Source: Cellulomonas edaphi (GTDB taxonomy: Bacteria; Actinomycetota; Actinomycetes; Actinomycetales; Cellulomonadaceae). Taken from it: DNA of 64,000 nt. The notes under the pieces were generated by a model. That model worked only from the letters and a program-made list of their open reading frames with translations. It made no database searches and was not told the DNA's origin. A program made the position numbers and the translations under genes. Of the stretch, positions 25,414 through 33,710 are shown one piece after another (positions within the stretch are counted from its first letter, which is position 1; every line of letters starts with the position of its first letter). The DNA lies in the NCBI RefSeq assembly GCF_030362815.1, contig NZ_JAUCGR010000004.1, forward strand, positions 54,435 through 118,434, in the 5' to 3' direction.

Positions 25414-26113
25414 CGTAGGGCAGGTCGACGACGTCGCGGCCCGCCAGGTCCGGATGGGTGGCGGCGAGGCGGTCGACCTCCGCCAGGCGCGCCTCGCGCT
25501 CGTCGGGCGCCATCATCAGCAGGAACGACCGGCTGGCCGCGAGGGCGCGCAGGTCGGCGGGACGGAACGACTGGGTCCAGGGGAAGCGGGCCGCCTCGGG
25601 CGACGTGAACGCCGGCCCCAGAACGGGCTCCTCGAAATGCGTGGGCAGCGGGTCGCCGCGGTGGACGAGCTCGGTGAAGGCGCCCACCCACGGCTCGGTC
25701 TCGTCGCGCACGTTCCACAGCACGGTGAGCCGGCCCCCGGGCCGCAGCACGCGCGCGATCTCGGCCGCGGCCGCCGACGGGTCGAACCAGTGCCACGCCT
25801 GGCCCACGGTCACAGCGTCGACCGACGAGTCGGCCAGCCCGGTGGCCTCGGCGGTCCCCGCCAGCGCGCGGACGCGGGGGAGCGCGGCGGACAGCTGGGC
25901 GCGCATGGCGTCGGACGGCTCGACCGCGACGACGTCGAGCCCCCGCGCCACCAACGAGGCCGTGAGCTTCCCCGTCCCGGCCGCCAGGTCGAGCACGTCG
26001 CGCGCGACCTGGGGCACGGCCCAGGCCACGGCCTCCGCCGGGTAGTCGGGGCGGCTGGCGGCGTAGTGCGCTGCGCCGCGGTCGAACGATCCCGCGCGCT
26101 CCGACGGGCTCAC
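25382..26113 (-). CDS. Class I SAM-dependent methyltransferase
   Basis: A 243-residue Methyltransf_11/25-type protein. FDRGAAHYAASRPDYPAEAV opens the domain, motif I is VLDLAAGTGKLTASLV, then VVAVEPSDAM, and VGQAWHWFDPSAAAAEIARV follows; the AWHWF segment is typical of a widespread uncharacterised group. Its GTG overlaps the hisN stop (GTGA), so it is translated with hisN. Substrate unknown. Confidence 0.85.
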   Translation of the reverse strand: MSPSERAGSFDRGAAHYAASRPDYPAEAVAWAVPQVARDVLDLAAGTGKLTASLVARGLDVVAVEPSDAMRAQLSAALPRVRALAGTAEATGLADSSVDAVTVGQAWHWFDPSAAAAEIARVLRPGGRLTVLWNVRDETEPWVGAFTELVHRGDPLPTHFEEPVLGPAFTSPEAARFPWTQSFRPADLRALAASRSFLLMMAPDEREARLAEVDRLAATHPDLAGRDVVDLPYVTYAWRATRR

Positions 26114-26913
26114 GACGCGGGCAGCGGATCGAGGAGCGCGAGGGCCTGGTCGTGCAGGAGGCCGTTGCTGACCAGCGCGGAGCCCCCGAGCGGGCCCGGG
26201 ACGCCGCGTATCGAGGTGAACGTGCCGCCGGCCTCGATGACGATCGGGACCAGGGCAGCCATGTCGTGCAGCTCCAGCTCGGGCTCGGCGGACAGGTCCA
26301 CGCCGCCCTCGGCGACCAGCACGTGCGACCAGAAGTCGCCGTACGCCCGCGTCCGCCACACCGATCGCGTCAGGTCCAGGAACCCGTCGAGCTTGCCCCG
26401 CTCCTCCCAGCCGGACAAGCTCGAGTAGGACAGGGACGCGTCCGCGAGGCGGTCCACGGCCGAGACCTGCAGCCGGCTCGCGGCCGCGAGCGACTTGCCG
26501 GTCCAGGCCCCGGCTCCCTGCGCGGCCCACCAGCGCCGGCCGAGCGCCGGTGCGCTCACGAGCCCGACCACCACCTCGTCGCCCTCCATGAGCGCGATGA
26601 GCGTGGCCCACACCGGCACGCCGCGGACGAAGTTCTTGGTGCCGTCGATCGGGTCCACGACCCAGCGCCGTGGCCCGTGGCCCGTGTCCGCGCCCTCCTC
26701 GCCGTGCACGGCGTCGCGCGGGCGCGCGCGGGACAGCTGGCCGCGGATGAGGTCCTCGGCGGCGCGGTCGGCGTCGGAGACCGGCGTGAGGTCCGGCTTG
26801 GTCTCCACCCGAAGGTCGAGGGCCTTGAACCGGGACATGGTCAGGCCGTCCACCTGGTCGGCCATCACGTGCGCGAGGCGCAGGTCGTCGTCGTACCCGG
26901 GGCGCAGGCTCAT
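26110..26913 (-). CDS. hisN: Histidinol-phosphatase, inositol-monophosphatase family
   Basis: A 267-residue FIG/IMPase-fold phosphatase, probably the HisN-type enzyme for the penultimate step of histidine synthesis in actinobacteria. It has VETKPDLTPVSDADRAAE, the metal ligands HGEEG and WVVDPIDGTKNFVRG, and YGDFWSHVLVAEGGVDLSAE at the C-terminus. A TAGCGT element lies seven bases before the ATG. The downstream methyltransferase overlaps its stop. The inositol-phosphatase alternative is less likely but not excluded. Confidence 0.85.
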   Translation of the reverse strand: MSLRPGYDDDLRLAHVMADQVDGLTMSRFKALDLRVETKPDLTPVSDADRAAEDLIRGQLSRARPRDAVHGEEGADTGHGPRRWVVDPIDGTKNFVRGVPVWATLIALMEGDEVVVGLVSAPALGRRWWAAQGAGAWTGKSLAAASRLQVSAVDRLADASLSYSSLSGWEERGKLDGFLDLTRSVWRTRAYGDFWSHVLVAEGGVDLSAEPELELHDMAALVPIVIEAGGTFTSIRGVPGPLGGSALVSNGLLHDQALALLDPLPAS

Positions 26914-27014
26914 GGCGCCCACGCTAGTGGTCCGACCCTGCCGGGCAGCGGCGCGGCGCGAGGCGTGGGACGCCCCGCGGGCCCCGTGCCCGCCCTTCTT
27001 GCTGCCTCCACCCG

Positions 27015-27074
27015 GCCGAGCCTCAAGTTGTGGGCGGGTCGGCGGGCGATGGCGGCCGTCACGTGAGGCTCGGC
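27015..27074. repeat. Inverted repeat between rsgA and hisN
   Basis: A perfect 11-bp inverted repeat (GCCGAGCCTCA ... TGAGGCTCGGC) with a 38-base GC-rich loop. It lies downstream of hisN's promoter region and upstream of the rsgA stop. Role unknown. Confidence 0.6.
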
Positions 27075-27133
27075 GGCGAGGTCGAACGGGGCGGGGCTGG
27101 CTGGGTCGCGGAGCGGGGCGCGGCGCGGGCCGG

Positions 27134-28207
27134 TCAGGAGCGGTCGGTGTCGCCCAGGCGGCTGGCCAGGAGGCGGCGGAACGACTCCAGCCGCGCGCCG
27201 CGGGCGGCGCGGGTCTCGTCGTCGGGCGCGTCGGCCACCCACTCGTCGAGCAGGCAGTCGGGGGCGTCGTCGGCATGCGTGCATCCGCGCGGGCACTCGT
27301 CGGCCACGTCGGCGAGGTCCGGGAACGCGCCCAGCAGGTGCTGCGGGTCGACGTGGGCCAGGCCGAAGCTGCGCACGCCCGGGGTGTCGATGACCCAGGT
27401 CGGGGGAGCCGACCCCCCGCCGGCGTCCGCGTCCGGCACGCGCAGCGCCACGGCGGACGTCGAGGTGTGGCGCCCGCGGCCGGTCACGTCGTTGACGATC
27501 CCGGTGGCGCGCAGGGCGGTGGGCACGAGCGCGTTGACCAGGGTCGACTTGCCGACGCCGGAGTGGCCGACGAGCACCGACATGCGGCCCGCGAGCGCGG
27601 CGCGCAGGTCGTCGAGGCCGTGGATGACCCGCTCGTCAGCGGCTCCGGACGTGCGGGTCACGACCACCTTCACGCCGATCGGGGCGTACATCGCGACGAG
27701 CTCGGCGGGGTCGGCCAGGTCGGACTTGGTGAGCGCCAGCAGCACGTCCATGCGCGCGTCGTAGGCGGCGGCCACGCAGCGGTCGATCATGCGTGTGCGC
27801 GGCTCGGGGTCGGCCAGGGCGGTGACGATCACCAGCTGGTCGGCGTTCGCCACGATGATCCGCTCCACCGGGTCGGTGTCGTCGGCCGTGCGGCGCAGCA
27901 CGGTGCGGCGCTCGCCGATGCGGACGATGCGCGCGAGGCTGCCCTCGTCGCCGGAGGAGTCGCCCACCAGGTCGACGCGGTCGCCCGGGACCACGCGGTC
28001 GCGGCCCAGCTCACGCGCCTTCATGGCCACCGTGCGGTGCTCGTCCGGCCCGCCGGGGTCGACGAGCACGGTGTAGCGCCCCCGGTCCACGCCGGTCACC
28101 AGCGCGGGGACGGCGTCGGCGTGCTCGGGCCGCTGCTTGGTGCGCGGGCGCGAGCCGCGGCCGGGACGGAGCCGGACGTCGCGCTCGTCGTAGCGCCGCT
28201 GTGCCAT
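27134..28207 (-). CDS. rsgA: Ribosome small-subunit-dependent GTPase A
   Basis: A 357-residue circularly permuted GTPase that helps mature the 30S subunit. An N-terminal OB fold (about 35-110) is followed by G4 LALTKSDL, then G1 VGHSGVGKSTLVNALV and G3 IDTPGVRSFG, the permuted order that defines the family. The C-terminal zinc knuckle is DECPRGCTHADDAPDCLL. ATG 28207 is preferred over GTG 28210. It lies 21 bp downstream of aroA on the same strand, the common actinobacterial aroA-rsgA-hisN order. Confidence 0.95.
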   Translation of the reverse strand: MAQRRYDERDVRLRPGRGSRPRTKQRPEHADAVPALVTGVDRGRYTVLVDPGGPDEHRTVAMKARELGRDRVVPGDRVDLVGDSSGDEGSLARIVRIGERRTVLRRTADDTDPVERIIVANADQLVIVTALADPEPRTRMIDRCVAAAYDARMDVLLALTKSDLADPAELVAMYAPIGVKVVVTRTSGAADERVIHGLDDLRAALAGRMSVLVGHSGVGKSTLVNALVPTALRATGIVNDVTGRGRHTSTSAVALRVPDADAGGGSAPPTWVIDTPGVRSFGLAHVDPQHLLGAFPDLADVADECPRGCTHADDAPDCLLDEWVADAPDDETRAARGARLESFRRLLASRLGDTDRS

Positions 28208-28228
28208 CACGCGGGGATCGTCATTGGC

Positions 28229-29518
28229 TCACGCGTCCAGCATCGCTGACCACAAGCCGACGAAGTCGGGGATCGTCTTGCCCGTCGTGGCGATGTCCTC
28301 GACCTCCACGCCCGGCACCCGCAGGCCGACGAGGGCGCCGGCGGTGGCCATGCGGTGGTCCTCGTAGGAGTGCCACGGACCGCCGGTCAACGGGCGCGGC
28401 GTGATGACCAGCCCGTCGGCCGTCTGCTCCGCCTGGCCGCCGAGCCGCGTGATCTCGGCCGCGAGCGCCGCGAGGCGGTCGGTCTCGTGCCCGCGCAGGT
28501 GGGCGATGCCGCGCAGGCGCGTGGGGGAGTCGGCCAGCACCGCGAGCGCCGCGAGGGTCGGCGCGATCTCTCCCGCGGCGTGCAGGTCGAGGTCGACGCC
28601 GCGGACCACGCCGGTGCCGCGCACCGTGAGCACGTCGCCGTCCAGGCTCACCGCTCCACCCATGCGCTCGAGGTAGCCGGGCAGCAGCCCGCCCGGCTGC
28701 GTGGTGGTCGCGGGCCATCCCGGCACGCGCACCGCGCCGCCGGCCACCATGGCGGCGCACAGGAAGGGCGCGGCGTTGGACAGGTCCGGCTCGACGCGCA
28801 CGTCGCGGCCCGCCAGCACCCCGGGCGCGACCTGCCAGATGGCGGGCCGCGTGGCGTCGACGGTGGCGCCCGCCGCGCGCAGGGTGTCCACGGTCATCTC
28901 GATGTGCGGCAGGCTCGGCAGCGTCGGGCCGGTGTGGCGCAGCGTGAGCCCGTGGTCGAAGCGGGCCGCAGCGAGCAGCAGGCCGGAGACGAACTGGCTG
29001 GACTGCGACGCGTCGACGTCGACCTGGCCGCCGGGCAGGGACCCGCGGCCGTGCACCGTGAACGGGAGCCGTCCGGCCTCGCCGTGCTCGTCGACCCGGA
29101 CCCCGAGCGCGCGCAGCGCGGCCAGCACGGGACCCATGGGACGCGCGAGCGCGGCGGTGTCGCCGTCGAACCGCACCGGGCCGTCCGCGAGGGCCGCGAT
29201 CGCGGGCAGGAAGCGCATCACGGTGCCCGCGAGCCCGCAGTCGACGGTGACCCCGCCGCGCAGCGGTCCGGGCGTGATCACGAGGTCCGGCCCGTCCTGC
29301 TCGACGCCGACGCCGAGCTGGCGCAGCGCGGCCGCCATGAGCAGCGTGTCGCGGGACAGCAGCGCGCCGCGCAGGCGGCTGGGGGAGGACGCGAGCGCGG
29401 CGATGACGAGGAAGCGGTTGGTGAGCGACTTCGAGCCCGGGACCTCCACGGTGGCGTCCAGCGCGCGGTCGGCCAGGGGTGCGGGCCAGAGGTGCGGGAG
29501 CGTGGCGGCGGTGGTCAT
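28229..29518 (-). CDS. aroA: 3-phosphoshikimate 1-carboxyvinyltransferase (EPSP synthase)
   Basis: A 429-residue enzyme of the shikimate pathway that joins PEP to shikimate 3-phosphate. [19 protein letters not shown] is the N-terminal signature, [17 protein letters not shown] the substrate loop, and the C-terminal half has [16 protein letters not shown] and [13 protein letters not shown]. The hinged two-domain inside-out barrel is complete. TAGCCT lies seven bases before the ATG, so the aroA-rsgA transcript is probably leaderless. The Cys in place of the usual Asn in NAGT-like motifs is common in actinobacteria. Confidence 0.96.
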   Translation of the reverse strand: MTTAATLPHLWPAPLADRALDATVEVPGSKSLTNRFLVIAALASSPSRLRGALLSRDTLLMAAALRQLGVGVEQDGPDLVITPGPLRGGVTVDCGLAGTVMRFLPAIAALADGPVRFDGDTAALARPMGPVLAALRALGVRVDEHGEAGRLPFTVHGRGSLPGGQVDVDASQSSQFVSGLLLAAARFDHGLTLRHTGPTLPSLPHIEMTVDTLRAAGATVDATRPAIWQVAPGVLAGRDVRVEPDLSNAAPFLCAAMVAGGAVRVPGWPATTTQPGGLLPGYLERMGGAVSLDGDVLTVRGTGVVRGVDLDLHAAGEIAPTLAALAVLADSPTRLRGIAHLRGHETDRLAALAAEITRLGGQAEQTADGLVITPRPLTGGPWHSYEDHRMATAGALVGLRVPGVEVEDIATTGKTIPDFVGLWSAMLDA

Positions 29519-29588
29519 GCGGTCCAGGCTAGCGGCGGGGGGCTCACCGGCCCGATCGGCGCTCGCGGGGCGGAACGGGGTGCGGCGG

Positions 29589-30074
29589 TCAGTCGCCGGC
29601 GGGCGAGTCGTGCCCGTGCCGGGAGCGCGCCTGCGAGATCCGCCACGCGACGCCGGGGCGGCCCTCGAGGTCGACGCCCGCGAGGACGGCGCCGCCCGTG
29701 AACGCCAGGGCACGCACCAGCCGCTCGCGCCGCGCTCTGCGGAGCAGGGGGTCACGGCCGTCGGCCGTCTTGTCCGGCAGGTTCACGGCGATCAGGGGCG
29801 CGGTCAGGACCGCGAGGGCGAGGGCGGCCGTGCGCGGAGCGCGGCCCAGGGCGAGCAGGGCGCCCGCGGCGGCGATCGCGACGCCGTGCGCCTGGACGGC
29901 CGTCGTGAGCTGCCGCTCGCTGAGCACGGGGACGTCCACCGACACCCGACGCTGGAGCATCGCGAGCGCCCCGCGCGCGTCGGCGGCGTGGGCCGCGGGA
30001 TGGCGGACCACGTCCAGCCCCTCGGAGATGAACCAGGTGGCGAACATCGGGCGGGCGATGCGGCGCAGCAGCAC
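29589..30074 (-). CDS. DoxX-family membrane protein
   Basis: A 161-residue protein with four membrane segments and a basic C-terminus. [22 protein letters not shown] is the DoxX start; [22 protein letters not shown] and [15 protein letters not shown] follow. DoxX proteins are associated with redox and membrane stress functions that are not well defined. The GTG at 30074 has GAGGGGAGT at good spacing. It is divergent from sigR, itself a thiol-stress sigma factor, across 322 bp. Confidence 0.85.
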   Translation of the reverse strand: MLLRRIARPMFATWFISEGLDVVRHPAAHAADARGALAMLQRRVSVDVPVLSERQLTTAVQAHGVAIAAAGALLALGRAPRTAALALAVLTAPLIAVNLPDKTADGRDPLLRRARRERLVRALAFTGGAVLAGVDLEGRPGVAWRISQARSRHGHDSPAGD

Positions 30075-30205
30075 GAGCGACTCCCCTCGTCGTCGGCCCG
30101 GAGGGCGACGTGGCACGTAGCCGCGGCGCGTGCGCGGCTCCTGCCCGCCACGCTAGTCCCGCGCGCGTGGGGCCGCGACGCCGGAGCGCGGGTGGCGACG
30201 GACGG

Positions 30206-30231
30206 GGAATGCTCGCGCACCCGCCGAGGTT
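30206..30231 (+). promoter_or_regulatory. SigR-type autoregulatory promoter of sigR
   Basis: GGAAT (30206-30210), exactly 18 bp, then GTT (30229-30231): a perfect match to the SigR/SigH consensus GGAAT-N18-GTT. Transcription would start around 30238-30241, at or just before an in-frame ATG (30241). A second -10-like element, TAGGCT (30383-30388), could serve a housekeeping promoter for the short form. Confidence 0.8.
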
Positions 30232-30396
30232 GTGCCACGCATGCCCTGTGCCGCTCCGACACGTCCGACCGCACGTGCCTCGACGCGACCCGTCGACGCC
30301 GTGCCGTCCCCGTTCCAGCCCGCCGACCTCGCCCCGTGGCACCCGCCCGTGGAACCGCGCGGTGACGTCCGGGTTTCCGGCATAGGCTCGTGGGCG

Positions 30397-31035
30397 ATGA
30401 GCGAGGAATTCGACGGGACCACGAACCGGGCGCCTGAGTCCGAGGACGACGCGGCCCGCAATGCACGGTTCGAAGCCGAGGCGCTGGTGTACCTGGACCA
30501 GCTGTACGGCGCAGCCCTGCGCATGACGCGCAACCCGGCCGACGCCGAGGACCTGGTTCAGGAGACGTTCGCCAAGGCGTTCGCCGCGTTTCACCAGTAC
30601 CGCCCGGGCACCAACCTCAAGGCGTGGCTGTACCGCATCCTCACCAACACCTACATCAACTCCTACCGCAAGAAGCAGCGCGAGCCGCAGCAGTCGCACG
30701 CGGAGGAGATCGAGGACTGGCAGCTCGCGCGCGCCGAGTCGCACACGTCGTCGGGCCTGCGCTCGGCCGAGGCCGAGGCGCTCGACCACCTGCCCGACTC
30801 CGACGTGAAGGACGCCCTCCAGCGCATCCCCGAGGAGTTCCGCATCGCGGTCTACCTCGCCGACGTGGAGGGCTTCGCATACAAGGAGATCGCCGAGATC
30901 ATGGGCACGCCCATCGGGACCGTGATGTCGCGGTTGCACCGGGGGCGCGGGCAGCTGCGGGAGCTGCTCGCCGACTACGCGCGAGGACGTGGTCTGGTTG
31001 CCGCTGCTCCGGCTGGCACGGAGGGTGAACGATGA
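30397..31035 (+). CDS. sigR: ECF sigma factor SigR, thiol-oxidative stress
   Basis: A 212-residue ECF sigma factor. Sigma-2 is at about 28-95 ([39 protein letters not shown]) and sigma-4 at about 140-195 ([20 protein letters not shown], then [20 protein letters not shown]). It directs transcription of thioredoxin and other thiol-homeostasis genes. The ATG at 30397 gives the conserved form; the frame stays open upstream to ATG 30241 and GTG 30232, adding 52-55 residues that a transcript from the SigR promoter could include. The stop overlaps rsrA (ATGA). Confidence 0.93.
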   Translation: MSEEFDGTTNRAPESEDDAARNARFEAEALVYLDQLYGAALRMTRNPADAEDLVQETFAKAFAAFHQYRPGTNLKAWLYRILTNTYINSYRKKQREPQQSHAEEIEDWQLARAESHTSSGLRSAEAEALDHLPDSDVKDALQRIPEEFRIAVYLADVEGFAYKEIAEIMGTPIGTVMSRLHRGRGQLRELLADYARGRGLVAAAPAGTEGER

Positions 31036-31340
31036 GTGAGTGGACCGAACCCGGATCCGTCACGGACCCGGTCGCGCAGGACTGCGGCTGCGACGAGGCC
31101 GTGAGCGAGCTCTGGGCCTATCTCGACGCCGAGCTCGAGGAGCCGGACGCGGAGCGGGTGCGCAGCCACCTGCAGGCGTGCGGCGGCTGCCTCGAAGAGC
31201 ACGACATCGAGCTCGTGGTGAAGAAGCTGGTGCGCCGGTGCTACGCGCAGGACGAGTCGGCGCCCGACCAGCTGCGGGACAAGATCCGCGCGCAGCTCGT
31301 GACGGTGCAGGTGCGCACCACGATCGTGAGCGAGAGCTGA
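31032..31340 (+). CDS. rsrA: Zinc-binding anti-sigma factor RsrA
   Basis: A 102-residue ZAS-family anti-sigma factor for SigR. The zinc/redox motif is HLQACGGC (His46, Cys50, Cys53), with upstream cysteines at 18 and 20 (DCGCDEA) and one at 69 (RRCYAQ). In RsrA, disulfide stress forms a Cys-Cys bond that releases zinc and frees the sigma factor. Translation is coupled to sigR by the four-base overlap. A terminator follows the gene. Confidence 0.93.
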   Translation: MSEWTEPGSVTDPVAQDCGCDEAVSELWAYLDAELEEPDAERVRSHLQACGGCLEEHDIELVVKKLVRRCYAQDESAPDQLRDKIRAQLVTVQVRTTIVSES

Positions 31341-31357
31341 CCTTCTGAACGGACGAC

Positions 31358-31394
31358 GAAGGCCCCGGTGCGCTGCTGCGCTTCCGGGGCCTTC
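31358..31394. terminator. Terminator after rsrA, shared with the bL37 gene
   Basis: An 11-bp perfect stem (GAAGGCCCCGG / CCGGGGCCTTC) with a 15-base loop between the converging rsrA and bL37 genes. Confidence 0.8.
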
Positions 31395-31424
31395 ACCAGT
31401 TCGCGGACGGCCGCGCCCGACGCC

Positions 31425-31499
31425 TCAGGCGTTGGGACGCTTGCCGTGGTTCGCGGAACTCCCGGCACGGGAGCGGCGCTTGCGACCACGCTTGCTCAT
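31425..31499 (-). CDS. Ribosomal protein bL37 (24 residues)
   Basis: A complete 24-residue basic protein: it begins MSKRGRKRRSRAGS and ends ANHGKRPNA. The ANHGKRPNA tail and basic start match the small actinobacterial large-subunit protein bL37, first seen in mycobacterial ribosome structures. A strong ribosome site (GAGGAG seven to eight bases before the ATG) supports it. It is far below usual gene-calling cut-offs. It converges with sigR-rsrA and diverges from pilT. Confidence 0.9.
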   Translation of the reverse strand: MSKRGRKRRSRAGSSANHGKRPNA

Positions 31500-31682
31500 G
31501 GGATCTCCTCTGGGTTGTGCATCTTGCCGGCGGCTTGCCAGTTGCAGGGTCGGGCGCACGGCGTGCACGACGACCCTGCATCCTCCCACACACCCCGGCG
31601 CAGAGGGGAATCGTCCACGGCGGCCGACGTCGGGCGCCGCGCGACGCTCAAGTCGTGCGCCCCGCTGACCGATTCATGGGGG

Positions 31683-32771
31683 GTGACGCAGCAGACCCAG
31701 TCCGTGATCCCGTTCCTGCACGCCCTCGCGAGCACGGGCGGCTCCGACCTGCACTGCAAGGTGGGCTCGTCCCCGCGCGTGCGGGTCGACGGCCGACTGC
31801 GCAAGCTCCAGGTGCCCGAGCTCAAGCCCGCCGACACGGAGCGCATGCTCGAGGAGGTGCTGCCCGACGACCTCGTCGCGCACTTCCGGGAGACGCACGA
31901 GGCCGACTTCGCGTACTCGCTGCCGGGCGTCGGCCGGTTCCGCGTGAACGCCTACCAGGCGCGCGGCACCTACGGCCTCGTCTTCCGCCGGGTCGCCGTG
32001 GGTGCGCAGTCGCTCGGTGACCTGCACGTCCCCGAGGTGGTGGGCGAGCTGGCGCTCGAGCCCCGCGGCCTCGTGCTGGTGACGGGCCCCACCGGTTCGG
32101 GCAAGACGACGACGCTCGCGTCGATGGTCGACCTCATCAACACCTACCGCGAGGTCAACATCGTCACGATCGAGGACCCGATCGAGATCCTGCACCAGGA
32201 CAAGAAGGCGATCGTCTCCCAGCGCGAGATCGGCCAGGACACCGCCGACTTCACCGCCGCCCTGCGAGCCGCGATGCGGCAGGACCCCGACGTGATCCTC
32301 GTCGGCGAGATGCGTGACATCGAGACCGTGCGCGCGGCCCTGTCTGCCGCCGAGACCGGCCACCTGGTGCTCTCGACGCTGCACACGATCGACGCCCCCG
32401 AGACGATCAACCGCATCGTCGACTTCTTCCCGCTGCACGAGCAGAAGCAGGTGCGCGTGGCCCTCGCGCAGGCGCTGCGCGGCATCGTCTCCCAGCGCCT
32501 GGTGCGCCGCGCGGACGGCAACGGCCGTCGCCCGGCCATCGAGGTGATGATCAACACCGGCCGCACGGCCGAGGCGATCCTCGACCCGTCCGAGGCGCCG
32601 CCGATGATCGACCTCATCCGCGAGGGCGACTACTACAAGATGCAGACGTTCGACCAGCACCTGTTCGAGCTCGTCCGCGACGACGTCATCACGCAGGACG
32701 AGGCCGTCAGCGCCTCCTCCAACCCGCACGACCTGCTCGTCGAGCTGCGCGGCGCGGGACTGGTCTCCTAG
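31683..32771 (+). CDS. pilT: PilT-type pilus retraction ATPase
   Basis: A 362-residue hexameric ATPase that powers type IV pilus retraction. N-terminal domain 1-115 (GGSDLHCKVGSSPRVRVDGR), Walker A VTGPTGSGKTTTLASM, Asp box TIEDPIEILHQ, Walker B ILVGEMRDIETV, His box HLVLSTLHT, and MIDLIREGDYYKMQTFDQHL corresponding to the retraction-specific AIRNLIRE motif. The GTG at 31683 is in the conserved frame; a nearby ATG is out of frame. No other type IV pilus gene is adjacent. A terminator follows. Confidence 0.92.
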   Translation: MTQQTQSVIPFLHALASTGGSDLHCKVGSSPRVRVDGRLRKLQVPELKPADTERMLEEVLPDDLVAHFRETHEADFAYSLPGVGRFRVNAYQARGTYGLVFRRVAVGAQSLGDLHVPEVVGELALEPRGLVLVTGPTGSGKTTTLASMVDLINTYREVNIVTIEDPIEILHQDKKAIVSQREIGQDTADFTAALRAAMRQDPDVILVGEMRDIETVRAALSAAETGHLVLSTLHTIDAPETINRIVDFFPLHEQKQVRVALAQALRGIVSQRLVRRADGNGRRPAIEVMINTGRTAEAILDPSEAPPMIDLIREGDYYKMQTFDQHLFELVRDDVITQDEAVSASSNPHDLLVELRGAGLVS

Positions 32772-32790
32772 CCGTCGCCTCGCACCCCTT

Positions 32791-32826
32791 CGAACGCCGC
32801 GCCGCCTCCGGGCCGCGCGGCGTTCG
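32791..32826 (+). terminator. Terminator after pilT
   Basis: A perfect 12-bp stem (CGAACGCCGCGC / GCGCGGCGTTCG) with a 12-base loop, 20 bp after the pilT stop, followed by a modest T-containing stretch. Confidence 0.75.
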
Positions 32827-32852
32827 TCGTCGGGGGTTGCCCTCGCGTGAGA

Positions 32853-32891
32853 CGCGATATAACGTGTCTTGCGAAGACGAGATATATCGCG
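32853..32891. promoter_or_regulatory. 39-bp palindromic operator over the DUF4097-PadR promoter
   Basis: The outer arms CGCGATATA (32853-32861) and TATATCGCG (32883-32891) and the inner arms GTCTT and AAGAC around GCG (32866-32878) share one centre at 32872. TATAAC (32858-32863), the likely -10 (with TTGCCC at 32837-32842 as a weak -35, 15-bp gap), lies inside the left arm. A PadR repressor encoded in this operon is the obvious ligand. Confidence 0.75.
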
Positions 32892-32906
32892 AAGGGGAGA
32901 GGCGCC

Positions 32907-33710
32907 ATGCCAACCGAGTCCTGGGTCGTCGCCGGCCCGCAGATCATCGAGGTCGAGCAGGTCGAGGCGCTGCGCGTGCAGCTGGTGGGAGGCCGCGTCG
33001 ACGTGGTCGCCCACGACGAGCCGACCACGCGGATCGAGGTGCACGCCGTCGACGGGCGACCGCTCGAGGTCACGCTCAGTGACGGCGAGCTGCGCGTCGG
33101 GTACTCGTTCACCCTGGGCGGCTGGGAGGGCTTCGTCGAGAAGTTCCGCAACTTCCGCGACAAGGACCGGGCCGACGTGCACATCGCGATCCCGCGTGCG
33201 GTGCGCGCCAAGGTCGGCACGGTGAGCGCCGAGGGCCTGCTCGCGGGGGTCGTGGAGGACGCGCAGGTCTCGACCGTGTCGGGCTCGCTCGTCACGGACG
33301 TCACGCGCGGCCACCTGCACGCCAACACCGTCTCGGGCGAGATCGTCGTCCGGGCGCACACGGGCGCGCTTAAGCTCAACACCGTGTCCGGCGAGCTCGC
33401 GGCGTCGGGCGACCTCACTCAGGTGCAGGCCAACTCGGTGTCCGGGGACCTGACGTTCGACGTGACGTCGGGCGCGTCGACCATCTCGGCCTCGACCGTG
33501 TCGGGCGACGTCACGGTGCGCGTGCCGGCCGAGCAGGGCGTGCGCGTGCAGGCGCAGTCCGTGTCCGGGCGGCTGGTGATCGACGGTCACGAGTACAAGG
33601 ACGGCAAGCCCGCGCAGCGCAAGGTCGACATGACCACCGGCGACGGCGGCTGCTACGTCTCGGCGAACACCGTCTCGGGCCACGTGACGGTGCTGCGGAG
33701 CGCGCAGTGA
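32907..33710 (+). CDS. DUF4097-family beta-helix repeat protein
   Basis: A 267-residue soluble protein. After an N-terminal beta domain, residues about 95-260 contain seven evenly spaced VSG turns (TVSGSL, TVSGEI, TVSGEL, SVSGDL, TVSGDV, SVSGRL, TVSGHV), typical of the right-handed beta-helix of DUF4097 (putative adhesin) proteins. No signal peptide is present, so it is probably cytosolic despite the adhesin label. It has a strong AAGGGGAGAGG ribosome site. It is first in an operon with a PadR regulator and is presumably repressed by it. Confidence 0.88.
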   Translation: MPTESWVVAGPQIIEVEQVEALRVQLVGGRVDVVAHDEPTTRIEVHAVDGRPLEVTLSDGELRVGYSFTLGGWEGFVEKFRNFRDKDRADVHIAIPRAVRAKVGTVSAEGLLAGVVEDAQVSTVSGSLVTDVTRGHLHANTVSGEIVVRAHTGALKLNTVSGELAASGDLTQVQANSVSGDLTFDVTSGASTISASTVSGDVTVRVPAEQGVRVQAQSVSGRLVIDGHEYKDGKPAQRKVDMTTGDGGCYVSANTVSGHVTVLRSAQ

